A DNA stretch of 19,521 bases from Deltaproteobacteria bacterium (GTDB lineage Bacteria > Myxococcota_A > JAADFL01), in NCBI GenBank assembly GCA_013152945.1, contig JAADFL010000130.1, positions 1 to 19,521 on the forward strand. Direction: 5' to 3'. Below the pieces are notes generated by a model. That model was not told where the DNA came from. It worked only from the letters and a program-made list of their open reading frames with translations, and searched no databases. Positions 1 through 7,332 of the stretch are shown here, one piece after another (position 1 is the first letter of the stretch; every line of letters starts with the position of its first letter). The position numbers were made by a program, and so were the translations under genes.

Positions 1-114
1 GACACGGACACGGACGCAGATACAGATGCCGACACGGATACTGACACAGACACCGACACGGACACGGACGCAGATACAGATACCGACACTGATACTGACA
101 CTGACACTGATACC
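1..114 (+). repeat. nested tandem repeat encoding (Asp-Thr/Ala)n
   Basis: The basic unit is 6 bases (GAY-ACN, occasionally GAY-GCN), giving 19 dipeptides in the window. A higher-order period of 54 bases is visible: bases 1-54 and 55-108 match except for four single-base differences, and Ala codons recur at the same place (codons 6 and 24). The array is cut by the window start, so its full length is unknown. It lies in the coding frame and is not an intergenic element. Confidence 0.9.
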
Positions 115-984
115 CATGGAATTGCTTGCCCTGAAAAGGTGAAGGAACCACCGTGTGAAGTGATGCCGCCTGCTTGTCCCTGGGGCACGTACCCGGAATC
201 GGGAGGCTCATGTTGGACAGGCAGGTGCCTTTCCTGTGAGCAGACTTGCCCGGAAAAGATTGGAAGTCCGAATTGCAAGGCATTACCGCCTGATTGCGAA
301 CCCGGTGAATATCCAACTCATGACGGTGATTGTTGGACCGGGGAATGCCTTGCATGCAAGCCCACCTGCCCGGACAAGATAGACTGGCCCCTTTGCGAGA
401 GCCTCCCGCCTGATTGCAGGACAGGAGAATATCCGGGTGCCGACAATATGTGCTGGAACCAATGTCTTTCCTGCAAACAGAGTTGTCCTGATGAGATCGG
501 TGAATATACATGCTTTATGGTTGCTCCTGATTGCCCGAGCGGCATGCACCCGACTACGGACGGAACATGTTTTGACGGCGGATGTGAGCCTTGCAAGGAT
601 TGGTGCGAAGGGGATGTAGACAAGGCGCCATGGGCTTGCTGGGACAAGCCCGGGTGCCGGTGGGAGCATTACAAGGTTTGGCAGTGGAAGGACCCGAATT
701 GTACTGATCTTGGCAATCCTGATTGCAAGCTCGAATGTGTGGCTGCAGAATCCTGTGAGCCTGTTCCATACAAGCCTGCCTGTTTGGGCCTGGAAAAGCC
801 GGAATGCGAAAAGAACCCTGGTTGCAAAATGATAAAGACTCCATACCATAGATGCGTGCCGGCGTGTACGTTCTTACAGGAATATGATTGCAAGGCGCGC
901 GATGATTGTGAACCTTTTTATTCAGGCCTTGTCGGGCCCGGCGATCGTTGTGATGACAGCTTCGTGTTTTGCAGGGACAAGTAG
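1..984 (+). CDS. Cys-rich surface protein with Asp-Thr repeat, 5' end outside window
   Basis: The reading frame is open from base 1 and ends at TAG 982-984, so the true start lies upstream. The GTG at 139 sits inside the frame and is probably not a start. The visible protein begins with 19 Asp-Thr or Asp-Ala dipeptides (bases 1-114), then a Cys-rich region. Counting from the 139 codon, residues 6 to about 164 form four repeats of about 40 residues with the spacing C-x6-C-x11-C-x4(3)-C-x2-C-x3-C. A further Cys-rich tail without clear repeats runs to the end. Such low-complexity Asp-Thr linkers joined to Cys-rich domains are common in exported or lipid-anchored proteins of Myxococcota and Bradymonadota; the linker probably spaces the domain from the membrane. 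No enzyme motif was seen. A metalloprotease gene follows after 33 bases, so the two may be co-transcribed. The function is unknown. Confidence 0.85.
   Translation, partial: DTDTDADTDADTDTDTDTDTDTDADTDTDTDTDTDTDTHGIACPEKVKEPPCEVMPPACPWGTYPESGGSCWTGRCLSCEQTCPEKIGSPNCKALPPDCEPGEYPTHDGDCWTGECLACKPTCPDKIDWPLCESLPPDCRTGEYPGADNMCWNQCLSCKQSCPDEIGEYTCFMVAPDCPSGMHPTTDGTCFDGGCEPCKDWCEGDVDKAPWACWDKPGCRWEHYKVWQWKDPNCTDLGNPDCKLECVAAESCEPVPYKPACLGLEKPECEKNPGCKMIKTPYHRCVPACTFLQEYDCKARDDCEPFYSGLVGPGDRCDDSFVFCRDK
154..630 (+). repeat. four tandem Cys-rich protein repeats of about 40 residues
   Basis: Repeats start at about bases 154, 274, 394 and 511. Shared features are a Pro-rich PPDC or PPAC box, GxYP or GMHP, CW or CF, a CxxC pair, and CP followed by an acidic or Lys residue. 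The third copy is one residue shorter and the fourth is the most diverged, ending in a Trp-rich segment. Six Cys per unit suggests three disulfides per repeat, which fits an extracytoplasmic location. Confidence 0.8.
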
Positions 985-1017
985 GCTCTTACACTATGCT
1001 GTCTCGATGGTGGATGG

Positions 1018-2739
1018 ATGTTGTTTTATGCAAGGGCCGGTGAAACCTTGAACCGTTTATTGGTTGCAGCAGTCATGACCATAGTGGTTTTACCCGGGCG
1101 TGCTTTTGCCTACAAGATAGCCACGGATGCAAATGGACACGAGGCGCATTGGCCGGGGGAACAAATGCCCTTGCCCATGCGAGTGGACCCGGACGGAACC
1201 ACGGGCCTGAATGGTGATGACTGTATAGATATTGCGAGAAAATCAATGCAGGCATGGAACAATGTGAAGGGCAGTTTCGCTGGTTTCGTATATTCGGGCT
1301 TCAAGGCTTCCGGGCACGACAATGGTTCCATATTGTTTGCGAGGAAGGACGTGCCCCCGGAAATAAACGGAGCACTTGCCGTAACATTACTTACATTCAA
1401 CCAGGAAAACGGAATGATTTATACAGCCCAGATCGTGGTGGATGCAGTCAGGAAAAAATGGGCCGTGAGGGACGACCAGCTTGGATCCAATGTATATGAT
1501 CTACAATCCGTGTTAACGCATGAACTCGGCCACGTGTTCGGCCTGGACCATACCCCGGACCCGACTGCTACGATGTATGCAATAGTCGCGCCCGGTGAGA
1601 CCAAGAAACGCACCCTTGCACAGGATGACATGGACGGATTAAAGCACTTGTACCCGGACAATTCGGGAATGAACGGCTCACACTGCACCGGAGATGAAGA
1701 CTGTAAATATGGAATCTGTGTGCAGACCAGGAACTCGGGAAATATATGTGCGAGAGAATGTGATTCTGAAGCTGGTCGTGATACCTGCATGCTGGGCGCC
1801 GGCTGTGAAACCGGTACCGATAACAGGTCCGGCTGCATCGGCGGTACAGAGTGTTGCAGGAACTGTGGAGCCGACAGGGAATGCATGTCAGGCCTGTGTG
1901 CAAATATTTCAGGAAGAAACTATTGTGTAGGAATATGCGATCCTGTCCGGCCCGGCGCATGCCCGCAGGGAAGCACTTGCAGAGCCGTTGGAGATTACGG
2001 ATGGATCTGCCTACCTACAAAGGATGTTTGTCCTGATGCTGCAGATCCCGAGCCGTTGTTGATAATAAAAAAAGGAGCCGGGAGTCCCGGGGCCGGGAGT
2101 GTAACGCTTGGCGCCGGTAGTGTTACAATACTGGAATCTGCGCTGGTAAATGTGTCATACAAAGAGAATGTTGTGGCAAAGGGCGTGAAAATCAAGCTGT
2201 TGTCCAGTCGTGGGACAGGTACATCGGTTTCAAGACTGTCAGTGTACCTGGACGCAAATAAAGACGGCAAAATAGATTCAGGCGATACATTGGCAGGTGA
2301 TTTTTCAGACATTGCCGAAAAACAACAGGTGGAGCTTAAAGGATTGGACCAGCCCCTGGCTCCCGGACAGGAAATCGAGTTGTTGTTTACCGTTGATCCG
2401 GAACCAAGAGAAACTTCGGCAGGAGGTATAGTGGTTGGCCCGGATTCGTCCTGGTTATTGTTATTTGTTTCTGCCTGCATCGTAATGTTTTTTATTATGG
2501 GCCGTGTATCCAAGCCCAAGAAGTGGATGACCCTGTTTTATTATTCGTCTCTTTTGCTGGTACTCAATATGAACCTGTCTTGTATCGGCGGAGGTGGTGG
2601 CTCGGAATTCGAGAAAGAGTATGTTCGTATCCAACTGGATGTTCCTGACAAAGGAGCCGGTGAGTGTGTAGATGGAGGACCGGTGGAAACGGCCGGATTC
2701 CCGTTGGAGAGCGAAACCTTGACTATTATTCTCAAGTGA
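1018..2739 (+). CDS. secreted matrixin-type zinc metalloprotease with Cys-rich region and two C-terminal hydrophobic segments
   Basis: Protein of 573 residues. Residues 11-31 form a signal peptide (LLVAAVMTIVVLPGRAFA), with likely cleavage after Ala31. The catalytic domain spans about 32-215. HELGHVFGLDH at 168-178 is the full HExxHxxGxxH zinc site of metzincins, and Met186 is a candidate Met-turn, so this should be an active endopeptidase. Residues 223-340 are Cys-rich (about 20 Cys), resembling the CxxDxDC modules of deltaproteobacterial surface proteins. LDANKDGKIDSGD (411-423) looks like a calcium-binding loop. A membrane segment at about 479-494 is followed by a basic stretch (KPKK). A second hydrophobic run, 504-521, ends at Cys522 and looks exactly like a lipoprotein signal peptide. 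ATG 1018 has no strong Shine-Dalgarno, and the start could be slightly downstream. The gene lies 33 bases after the Cys-rich gene and may share its transcript. The substrate is unknown. Confidence 0.88.
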   Translation: MLFYARAGETLNRLLVAAVMTIVVLPGRAFAYKIATDANGHEAHWPGEQMPLPMRVDPDGTTGLNGDDCIDIARKSMQAWNNVKGSFAGFVYSGFKASGHDNGSILFARKDVPPEINGALAVTLLTFNQENGMIYTAQIVVDAVRKKWAVRDDQLGSNVYDLQSVLTHELGHVFGLDHTPDPTATMYAIVAPGETKKRTLAQDDMDGLKHLYPDNSGMNGSHCTGDEDCKYGICVQTRNSGNICARECDSEAGRDTCMLGAGCETGTDNRSGCIGGTECCRNCGADRECMSGLCANISGRNYCVGICDPVRPGACPQGSTCRAVGDYGWICLPTKDVCPDAADPEPLLIIKKGAGSPGAGSVTLGAGSVTILESALVNVSYKENVVAKGVKIKLLSSRGTGTSVSRLSVYLDANKDGKIDSGDTLAGDFSDIAEKQQVELKGLDQPLAPGQEIELLFTVDPEPRETSAGGIVVGPDSSWLLLFVSACIVMFFIMGRVSKPKKWMTLFYYSSLLLVLNMNLSCIGGGGGSEFEKEYVRIQLDVPDKGAGECVDGGPVETAGFPLESETLTIILK

Positions 2740-2831
2740 TCGAGAAGCCGCTCTAACTTTTACTTGCCATGAGTAGGGACACCTGACTATTATTGGGCGA
2801 CTTTAGATGGCTGGGAGTGCAGGGTGGGGTT

Positions 2832-3641
2832 ATGCATAGGAAGAAAAGAAAGGCAGCCGCACTGGTAGGGGTATGTGTGGGTCTTTTCTGTTTGGGGGCT
2901 TTGGGCCAGACCGGCCTGCCGGATGGTTACGGTCAATTAGCCTGGGGGGTTTCACCCAACCAGGCAACAAAGATCATCGATAAGGAAGTCAATGCTCCAG
3001 GTTTCCTGGCTGTTGCCATGAAGAACCATATCAAGGAAATCATCGAGCAGTACAAGCAGGATCACCCGGATTTGAAGCCCCCGAGTGCGGAAGAATTCGA
3101 TGATCAATTTGATCCCGATGATTTCAAGAAAGATATTTTTTACGACGAGTTGTCTGTATATGGAGAGAGACCGCAGTACTACAAGGATCTCTTGGGTCCT
3201 GAAATAGAGTTGAATGCAGGTGAGGGCGTAATAGCAGTAGAAGATAAACCAACCATTTTATACTTGTTTGCAGGAAAGAAACTTTGGAAAGTCGTTGTGA
3301 TCCATAGCGAGGCCGAATCCGCAAAGTTGTCCTTCAAGGCATTCATCGACAAGCTTACTGAAAAATATGGCCCGCCTGCCAAGGTCGAGTCTACTTCAGG
3401 CAACCAGGCAGGAGAAAAGCCTGCCAAAGCTTTGGAGACCAGTGAAAAGAAAAAAGCCGGTGAGCAAAAAGGAGAACTTTCGAAAGAACGAGTTTTGAAA
3501 GCCATATGGGAAAATAGCACAACAAGGCTCGAGGCCAGGGCCGAGAAAAATGGTTATAGGGAAATTTATGTGTCAAAAGCCATTCTTTCGAATATAGATG
3601 CAATTCGGAAACAAGGCAGGAAAAAATTCAAGGGGCTGTAG
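2832..3641 (+). CDS. exported protein of unknown function
   Basis: Protein of 269 residues from ATG 2832. The frame is open further upstream to a TTG at 2793, but the ATG is followed directly by a classical signal peptide: MHRKKRKAAALVGVCVGLFC has basic residues then a hydrophobic core, with cleavage probably near Gly-Gln at residues 25-26. The mature protein starts with LPDGYGQLAWGVSPNQA, a phrase reminiscent of small periplasmic proteins whose mature region opens with a (L/I)xWG(M/V)SP-type motif. The rest is highly charged and Lys/Glu-rich, with a low-complexity Lys/Glu/Ala stretch around residues 195-225 that may be coiled or disordered. No catalytic motif was recognised. It stands alone, 92 bases after the protease gene, and a weak hairpin plus T-run follows the stop. 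Confidence 0.8.
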   Translation: MHRKKRKAAALVGVCVGLFCLGALGQTGLPDGYGQLAWGVSPNQATKIIDKEVNAPGFLAVAMKNHIKEIIEQYKQDHPDLKPPSAEEFDDQFDPDDFKKDIFYDELSVYGERPQYYKDLLGPEIELNAGEGVIAVEDKPTILYLFAGKKLWKVVVIHSEAESAKLSFKAFIDKLTEKYGPPAKVESTSGNQAGEKPAKALETSEKKKAGEQKGELSKERVLKAIWENSTTRLEARAEKNGYREIYVSKAILSNIDAIRKQGRKKFKGL

Positions 3642-3651
3642 GCCGGGGTGC

Positions 3652-3671
3652 ATGCCGACTGTGGCATTTTT
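3652..3671 (+). terminator. weak intrinsic terminator after the exported-protein gene
   Basis: A short stem ATGCC (3652-3656) pairs with GGCAT (3663-3667) around a six-base loop, and the run TTTTT (3667-3671) follows, overlapping the end of the stem. It begins 11 bases after the TAG stop at 3639-3641. The stem is only 5 base pairs, so efficiency is uncertain. Confidence 0.45.
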
Positions 3672-3683
3672 CTTGTGTCGAAG

Positions 3684-3738
3684 CCGAGTCAGGCCCTCCC
3701 CACCCCGAGTCAGGCCCTACCCACCGGCCCTCCCCACC
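3684..3738. repeat. 21-base tandem repeat, about 2.6 copies
   Basis: Bases 3684-3704 and 3705-3725 are the same 21-mer (CCGAGTCAGGCCCTCCCCACC) apart from one base (T to A at the thirteenth base after CCGAGTCAGGCC). Bases 3726-3738 repeat only its last 13 bases. It is C-rich and non-coding, and lies between convergent genes. Confidence 0.8.
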
Positions 3739-3930
3739 CAGGTTGATTTTCAGGGTACCTAAAATATACCGTTATTTCATGAACTAGGGGCGGTTCGCGA
3801 ACCACCCCTACGCGATCCAATCCCAATAATTTGTATTTTTGTCTCCTGGACCAGGCCGGCTTTCCACCGCACTCACCCCCTTTTGTCTCCCTCTCCCGCA
3901 GGGCGGCCGAGGGGGGATTGTTTGGTACCG
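3739..3930. other. non-coding stretch with REP-like sequence
   Basis: This is part of the gene-free interval 3642-3961. No convincing reading frame was found. At 3872-3904 the text CTCACCCCCTTTTGTC followed by TCCCTCTCCCGCAGGG resembles dispersed extragenic elements (CTCACCCC...CTCTCCC type) seen in many proteobacterial genomes. A short palindrome CCTGGACCAGG lies near 3845-3855. A near-perfect palindrome at 3785-3810 is listed separately. These look like remnants of dispersed repeats rather than genes. Confidence 0.4.
3785..3810. repeat. REP-like near-perfect palindrome
   Basis: TAGGGGCGGTTCG (3785-3797) is followed without a gap by CGAACCACCCCTA (3798-3810). These are inverted copies with one mismatch (C versus T). 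The core GGGGCGGTTCGCGAACC is the kind of palindrome often dispersed in intergenic regions. It could fold into a strong hairpin in RNA from either strand. Confidence 0.65.
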
Positions 3931-3961
3931 ACGATTCCATGGGCAACGCCCCTGGAATCGT
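3931..3961 (-). terminator. strong hairpin directly after the pepT stop codon
   Basis: The arms are ACGATTCCATGGGC (3931-3944) and GCCCCTGGAATCGT (3948-3961), complementary at 13 of 14 positions around the loop AAC. On the minus strand it starts immediately after the pepT TGA (3962-3964). No T-run follows, so it may act as an RNA 3' end stabiliser or a factor-dependent terminator. The symmetry means it could act on transcripts from both directions between these convergent genes. Confidence 0.6.
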
Positions 3962-5230
3962 TCAAATCCTGGCGCCCCATAACTGGACCAGGTTCACTAT
4001 GACACATACCGCCTTGCCCATTGCCCTCGTGCTTATCCATTCCTTGGGACCGTGGAAGTTTACACCGCCGGTGAACAGGTTTGGTGTCGGTAGGCCGCGC
4101 TGTGTCAATTGCGAGCCGTCCGTGCCGCCCCTAATAGGTCTGTGATTGGGCTCGATGCCTGCTTTTCTTATTGCTTCCATGGCTTTTTCCAGGATTTCCG
4201 GTTGCTTTGTAAGCCAACGCGCCATGTTCCGGTATTGCTCGGTGATTTTTAATTCCACCTTCAGCCTTGGTTCTTCGGAACGTATCCGGTCTATGATCTG
4301 CTCGAGCCGTTTCCCCCGTTCGGCAAGTTTCCGGTCGTCGAAATCCCGCAGGATAAGATTTACGGTAACCTTGGCCGCATCACCCGTCATGTCCGTGGGA
4401 TGGAAGAACCCCTCCCTTCCTTCTGTCTGCTGGGGTGTTTCCTCCTGGGGCAACCTGGTCAGGAAAACTCCGGCCCAGTCCATGGCGTTGACCATCTTTC
4501 CCTTGGCAGTGCCTGGGTGCACGGAAACCCCTTCGAAGACAACGGTTCCCTTGTCTGCACTGAAAGTTTCGGAGTTGACCTCGCCGATGAAATCTCCGTC
4601 TATGGTAAAGGCGGCTTTTGCACCGAATTTTTCGATATCGAACTTGTCGGCGCCTCGTCCTATCTCCTCGTCCGGGGTGAAACCTATGCGCAATGTAGGC
4701 CTTGGAAGCTCGGGATGGGCCTTGAAAAGCTCCAGGGCAGCCATGATTTCCGCAATTCCGGCCTTGTCGTCCGAACCCAGCAGGGTGGTTCCGTCGGAAG
4801 TGATGATGGTGTCTTTGATGCACTGTTTTAATTCAGGGGTGTCTTTTGGATCGATGACCACAGAGTCCTCGAGTTCGATCACGCCTCCGTCATAGTTTTC
4901 GTGTAAAATCGGTTTTACATTGGTGCCGGAAAATGCAGGAGCAGTATCCATGTGTGCCAGCAGCCCGATAACCGGGGAACCTTCCACGTTTCCCTTGAAT
5001 GTTGCGAACAGGTACCCGTTTTCATCGACCTGCGCATCTTCGAGCCCGAGTTCCTTCAATTCCCGGGCCAGGATTTCGGCAAGGTCCAGTTGCTTGGCGG
5101 TTGACGGGCAGGATTCACTCTCCTCGTCGGACTGCGTGTCCACCTTCACGTACCTCAGGAATCTTTCGACAACTGTAGTTTTGTCCAGCACTTCGCGTTC
5201 ATCTGTAAACCAGTGTGTTTGCTCTCCCAA
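3962..5230 (-). CDS. pepT: peptidase T (tripeptide aminopeptidase, M20 family)
   Basis: A 422-residue protein, close to the usual length of about 410. PepT is a cytoplasmic di-zinc exopeptidase that removes the N-terminal residue of tripeptides. Diagnostic motifs are GLLAHMDTAP (His93 and Asp95), LLGSDDKAG (about 151-158), FTPDEEIGRG with Glu188-Glu189, FTIDGD (Asp211), and the C-terminal RGGTDGSQLTQRGLPTPNLF and FHGPKEW (His393). These give the expected metal ligands and catalytic Glu. The central part (about 216-330) would be the lid/dimerisation domain and includes the SVHPGTAKGKM segment typical of PepT. The start is TTG 5230, supported by a GGAGG five bases upstream. A strong hairpin follows the stop. 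It is the 3' neighbour of an unknown minus-strand gene 61 bases upstream. Confidence 0.96.
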   Translation of the reverse strand: MGEQTHWFTDEREVLDKTTVVERFLRYVKVDTQSDEESESCPSTAKQLDLAEILARELKELGLEDAQVDENGYLFATFKGNVEGSPVIGLLAHMDTAPAFSGTNVKPILHENYDGGVIELEDSVVIDPKDTPELKQCIKDTIITSDGTTLLGSDDKAGIAEIMAALELFKAHPELPRPTLRIGFTPDEEIGRGADKFDIEKFGAKAAFTIDGDFIGEVNSETFSADKGTVVFEGVSVHPGTAKGKMVNAMDWAGVFLTRLPQEETPQQTEGREGFFHPTDMTGDAAKVTVNLILRDFDDRKLAERGKRLEQIIDRIRSEEPRLKVELKITEQYRNMARWLTKQPEILEKAMEAIRKAGIEPNHRPIRGGTDGSQLTQRGLPTPNLFTGGVNFHGPKEWISTRAMGKAVCVIVNLVQLWGARI

Positions 5231-5235
5231 TTTGT

Positions 5236-5240
5236 CCTCC
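5236..5240 (-). promoter_or_regulatory. Shine-Dalgarno that fixes the pepT TTG start
   Basis: GGAGG on the minus strand is separated by five bases (ACAAA) from TTG at 5230-5228. No ATG or GTG in the right position has comparable support, so the rare TTG start is preferred. Confidence 0.75.
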
Positions 5241-5291
5241 GTTCCGGGTTGTTATTACCGTTTAAATGATGCCGTATAAATGATGACAGTT

Positions 5292-5927
5292 TCATCCGCT
5301 ATTAAGCTGAAAAACGTGTTCGGTCGCCGAACTGCCGCCCGGCCAAAGGTATACGTCTATTTTGTATGGCTGATCGTTTTCCCCGGGTTGTTCCATTAGG
5401 AAAAGGAGATAATTGTCGGCCTTGCCCGAGTAGTTGGTGACCAGCCGCCTGAAGGACGACACGCTCTCGAAAGAACCGTCCTTGCCGGATTCGGTGGACT
5501 TGGGCGTTGAAGCGAAGAACAGCTTGAGCGGTGCCCTTACGTGGACGAGTTTCAGAAAATCCTCGACCTGGTTCTCCCATTTCTTGCCCAACTCGCAGTG
5601 TGCCGCGACAAGGAGATTCGTTGGATATCCCGTGTTGTCCTTGTCTGTACCGATGACTGCGTCGACCAGAAAGTGTTTCGGTCTGTTGGCTGTCCAGCAC
5701 TTGAGGGAGCGGCTCTCCGAGTAGTCGTGGAGCAGGCTCAGAAGGACTACCTTCCATCCCCTGGGTGATCTCGACCAAAAGGGAAAGCGTTGAACGAGGA
5801 CCTCTCCAAGAAAGCGTGCCAGCTCTCTGGGCTCGACACCCTTGAAATTTGAATTCATGGCCACGACCCCCAAATATTTTTCATGCACCAGACCTACCAG
5901 GGCAGGCATCCGGATGTCAACATGCAT
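5292..5927 (-). CDS. conserved-looking protein of unknown function
   Basis: The frame is open from 5999 (TTG) to TGA at 5292-5294. The first ATG is at 5927, giving about 211 residues; another in-frame ATG is at 5906. None has a clear Shine-Dalgarno, so the start is uncertain. There is no signal peptide or membrane segment, so it is probably cytoplasmic. The central part reads LVDAVIGTDKDNTGYPTNLL, then VAAHCELGKKWENQVEDFLK and LVHVRAPLKLFFAST. The order of acidic residue, beta-strand with Glu, then a helix with Lys before a hydrophobic strand vaguely recalls PD-(D/E)xK nuclease-fold proteins, but this is a weak guess. It lies divergently next to the envelope protein gene at 6064 and upstream of pepT. 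Confidence 0.65.
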   Translation of the reverse strand: MHVDIRMPALVGLVHEKYLGVVAMNSNFKGVEPRELARFLGEVLVQRFPFWSRSPRGWKVVLLSLLHDYSESRSLKCWTANRPKHFLVDAVIGTDKDNTGYPTNLLVAAHCELGKKWENQVEDFLKLVHVRAPLKLFFASTPKSTESGKDGSFESVSSFRRLVTNYSGKADNYLLFLMEQPGENDQPYKIDVYLWPGGSSATEHVFQLNSG

Positions 5928-6063
5928 GTCCTGTTCGGGTTGTTTTTCTAGTGACTTTCGTCCTGAAACTGATATTCTGCGAACATTATGCAGCACCAAG
6001 CTGCAGTTATAAGCTGTGCATGATATATGGTAGTCAAGGTATAAACGGAACGGGGTTAGCAGT

Positions 6064-7296
6064 ATGGTAAGGTTTAACTCTTATTCAAATATCAAGGTAT
6101 TAGCTTTATCCCTTGTGTTATCTGTATTTCTTTTCAACACCGGCGTTTTTGCAGGGAAAAAGGAGCGGGAGAAAATCGCTGTAATGGAACTTGCCGCAAA
6201 GAGCGGTATCAAGCAGGCCCAACTGGATGTGCTGGGTGACATGTTGGCGACCGAGCTAAGAAATATCGGCAAATACGAAGTAATTACCAAAGACGATATC
6301 AAGGCCATGTTGGGCCTTGAAAAGGCAAAGGAGTTTCTTGGCTGTGACGATGCCTCTTGCATGGCGGATGTAGGCGGCGCACTGGGCGTGGACAAGGTCA
6401 TTTCAGGCAATGTTGCCAAGTTCGGCACAGTTTACGCCGTAAATCTCAAGCTGATAGATATACACGAAACAAGGGTGAAAAACAGTGTGTTCCAAAAGGT
6501 CCCCGGCGGCGAACAGGCATTGCTCGACTGTTTCAGCAACCTTGTTCACAAGCTCATGGGAACCAGGCATATCTCGGGTGCAGCCTTTAAGGAAACAGTA
6601 ACTCCAGGGAATGTTGCAATCGGGTCCACGTCCGATCTTGCGGACCTGGGTTTCACGGACGAAATGTTCAGTAGAATTCAACAGGCCGGCCTGGCAATGA
6701 ACTCGAGGGCTGTCGCAGTGGTCAGGAGATTGCTCGGCCGGGGGTTTTCGCCAGAGGAAATAACCGGATTAATCGTTGACCGGAATATCCTTTCGTACAA
6801 TCCGAGGGAAGCCGAAACATTTGCAATATACTACCTCGTGGGCATGAATCCAAGGCGGTTCCAGGGATTCATCAAGAAGGGGCTTCATTTGACCGCTTAT
6901 TACAACAAGCAGCAGGAGAGTACAGGCCTGGAGGTTACCAAGTGGGTGACATTCGGCACTGGTCTGCTCATGGGGCTTTTCGGCGGGATGTTTTATGGCT
7001 TGTATGCCGCTTCGAGCAGCGACTCGGGGCTTTATGCAGGCCATGTTTCCATGGGTATCGGAGTTGCATTGCTCCTTGTGTCCATAACAACCATGATTAT
7101 CGATGGTATTAATATCGGTTACTTGCCTGATGGCTTCCTGGAAAATGCCAAGAAGGACGAAATAGTCAAAAAGCTGGGAAAGGCTGCAAGGAGGTTGTCA
7201 TGGGGATTTGCGCCGGGTACTGGCAAAATGGCCGGTGTTATGGATAATGGGAATGGGTCGAGGTTTTTCGGGTTGAGCTTGAGTTTCAGCTTCTGA
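6064..7296 (+). CDS. TolB/CsgG-like envelope protein with two C-terminal hydrophobic segments
   Basis: Protein of 410 residues. A signal peptide covers 1-30 (core ALSLVLSVFLFNTG, cleavage after Ala30). Residues 36-168 match the pattern of the TolB N-terminal/CsgG-type domain: KIAVMELAAKSGI, then LATELRNIGKYEVITKDDI, MLGLEKAKEFLGCDDASC (Cys94 and Cys99), ADVGGALGVDKVISGNVAKF and LKLIDIHE. This exact motif series recurs in exported proteins of deltaproteobacteria, where it is usually joined to PEGA or other domains. Here a region of about 130 residues of unknown type follows, then two hydrophobic segments (about 294-315 and 326-347), and the protein ends in FFGLSLSFSF, an amphipathic beta-like stretch with terminal Phe. 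A TATAAA at 6040-6045 is a possible -10 element. The next gene starts 36 bases after the stop, so it may be co-transcribed with the biosynthetic operon. The role is unknown. Confidence 0.8.
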   Translation: MVRFNSYSNIKVLALSLVLSVFLFNTGVFAGKKEREKIAVMELAAKSGIKQAQLDVLGDMLATELRNIGKYEVITKDDIKAMLGLEKAKEFLGCDDASCMADVGGALGVDKVISGNVAKFGTVYAVNLKLIDIHETRVKNSVFQKVPGGEQALLDCFSNLVHKLMGTRHISGAAFKETVTPGNVAIGSTSDLADLGFTDEMFSRIQQAGLAMNSRAVAVVRRLLGRGFSPEEITGLIVDRNILSYNPREAETFAIYYLVGMNPRRFQGFIKKGLHLTAYYNKQQESTGLEVTKWVTFGTGLLMGLFGGMFYGLYAASSSDSGLYAGHVSMGIGVALLLVSITTMIIDGINIGYLPDGFLENAKKDEIVKKLGKAARRLSWGFAPGTGKMAGVMDNGNGSRFFGLSLSFSF

Positions 7297-7332
7297 CACT
7301 TGATTTTTGTCGGAATTTTCCCGGATTAAGCA

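Noticed and set aside
1-114. CRISPR-like or satellite array
   Set aside because: The repeat unit is six bases in frame with no spacers, and it continues as coding sequence.
139-984. GTG at 139 as the true start of the Cys-rich protein
   Set aside because: The same frame is open to base 1 and encodes an in-frame Asp-Thr repeat of a well-known linker type, so the start must be upstream of the window.
2717-2795. Direct repeat TGACTATTATT at the end of the matrixin gene and before the next gene
   Set aside because: It is only 11 bases, with no associated structure and no third copy; chance or trivial duplication is sufficient.
4146-4895. 249-codon open frame antisense to pepT
   Set aside because: It lies fully inside the well-supported pepT gene on the other strand, and its Ser/Pro-rich translation is typical of a shadow frame.
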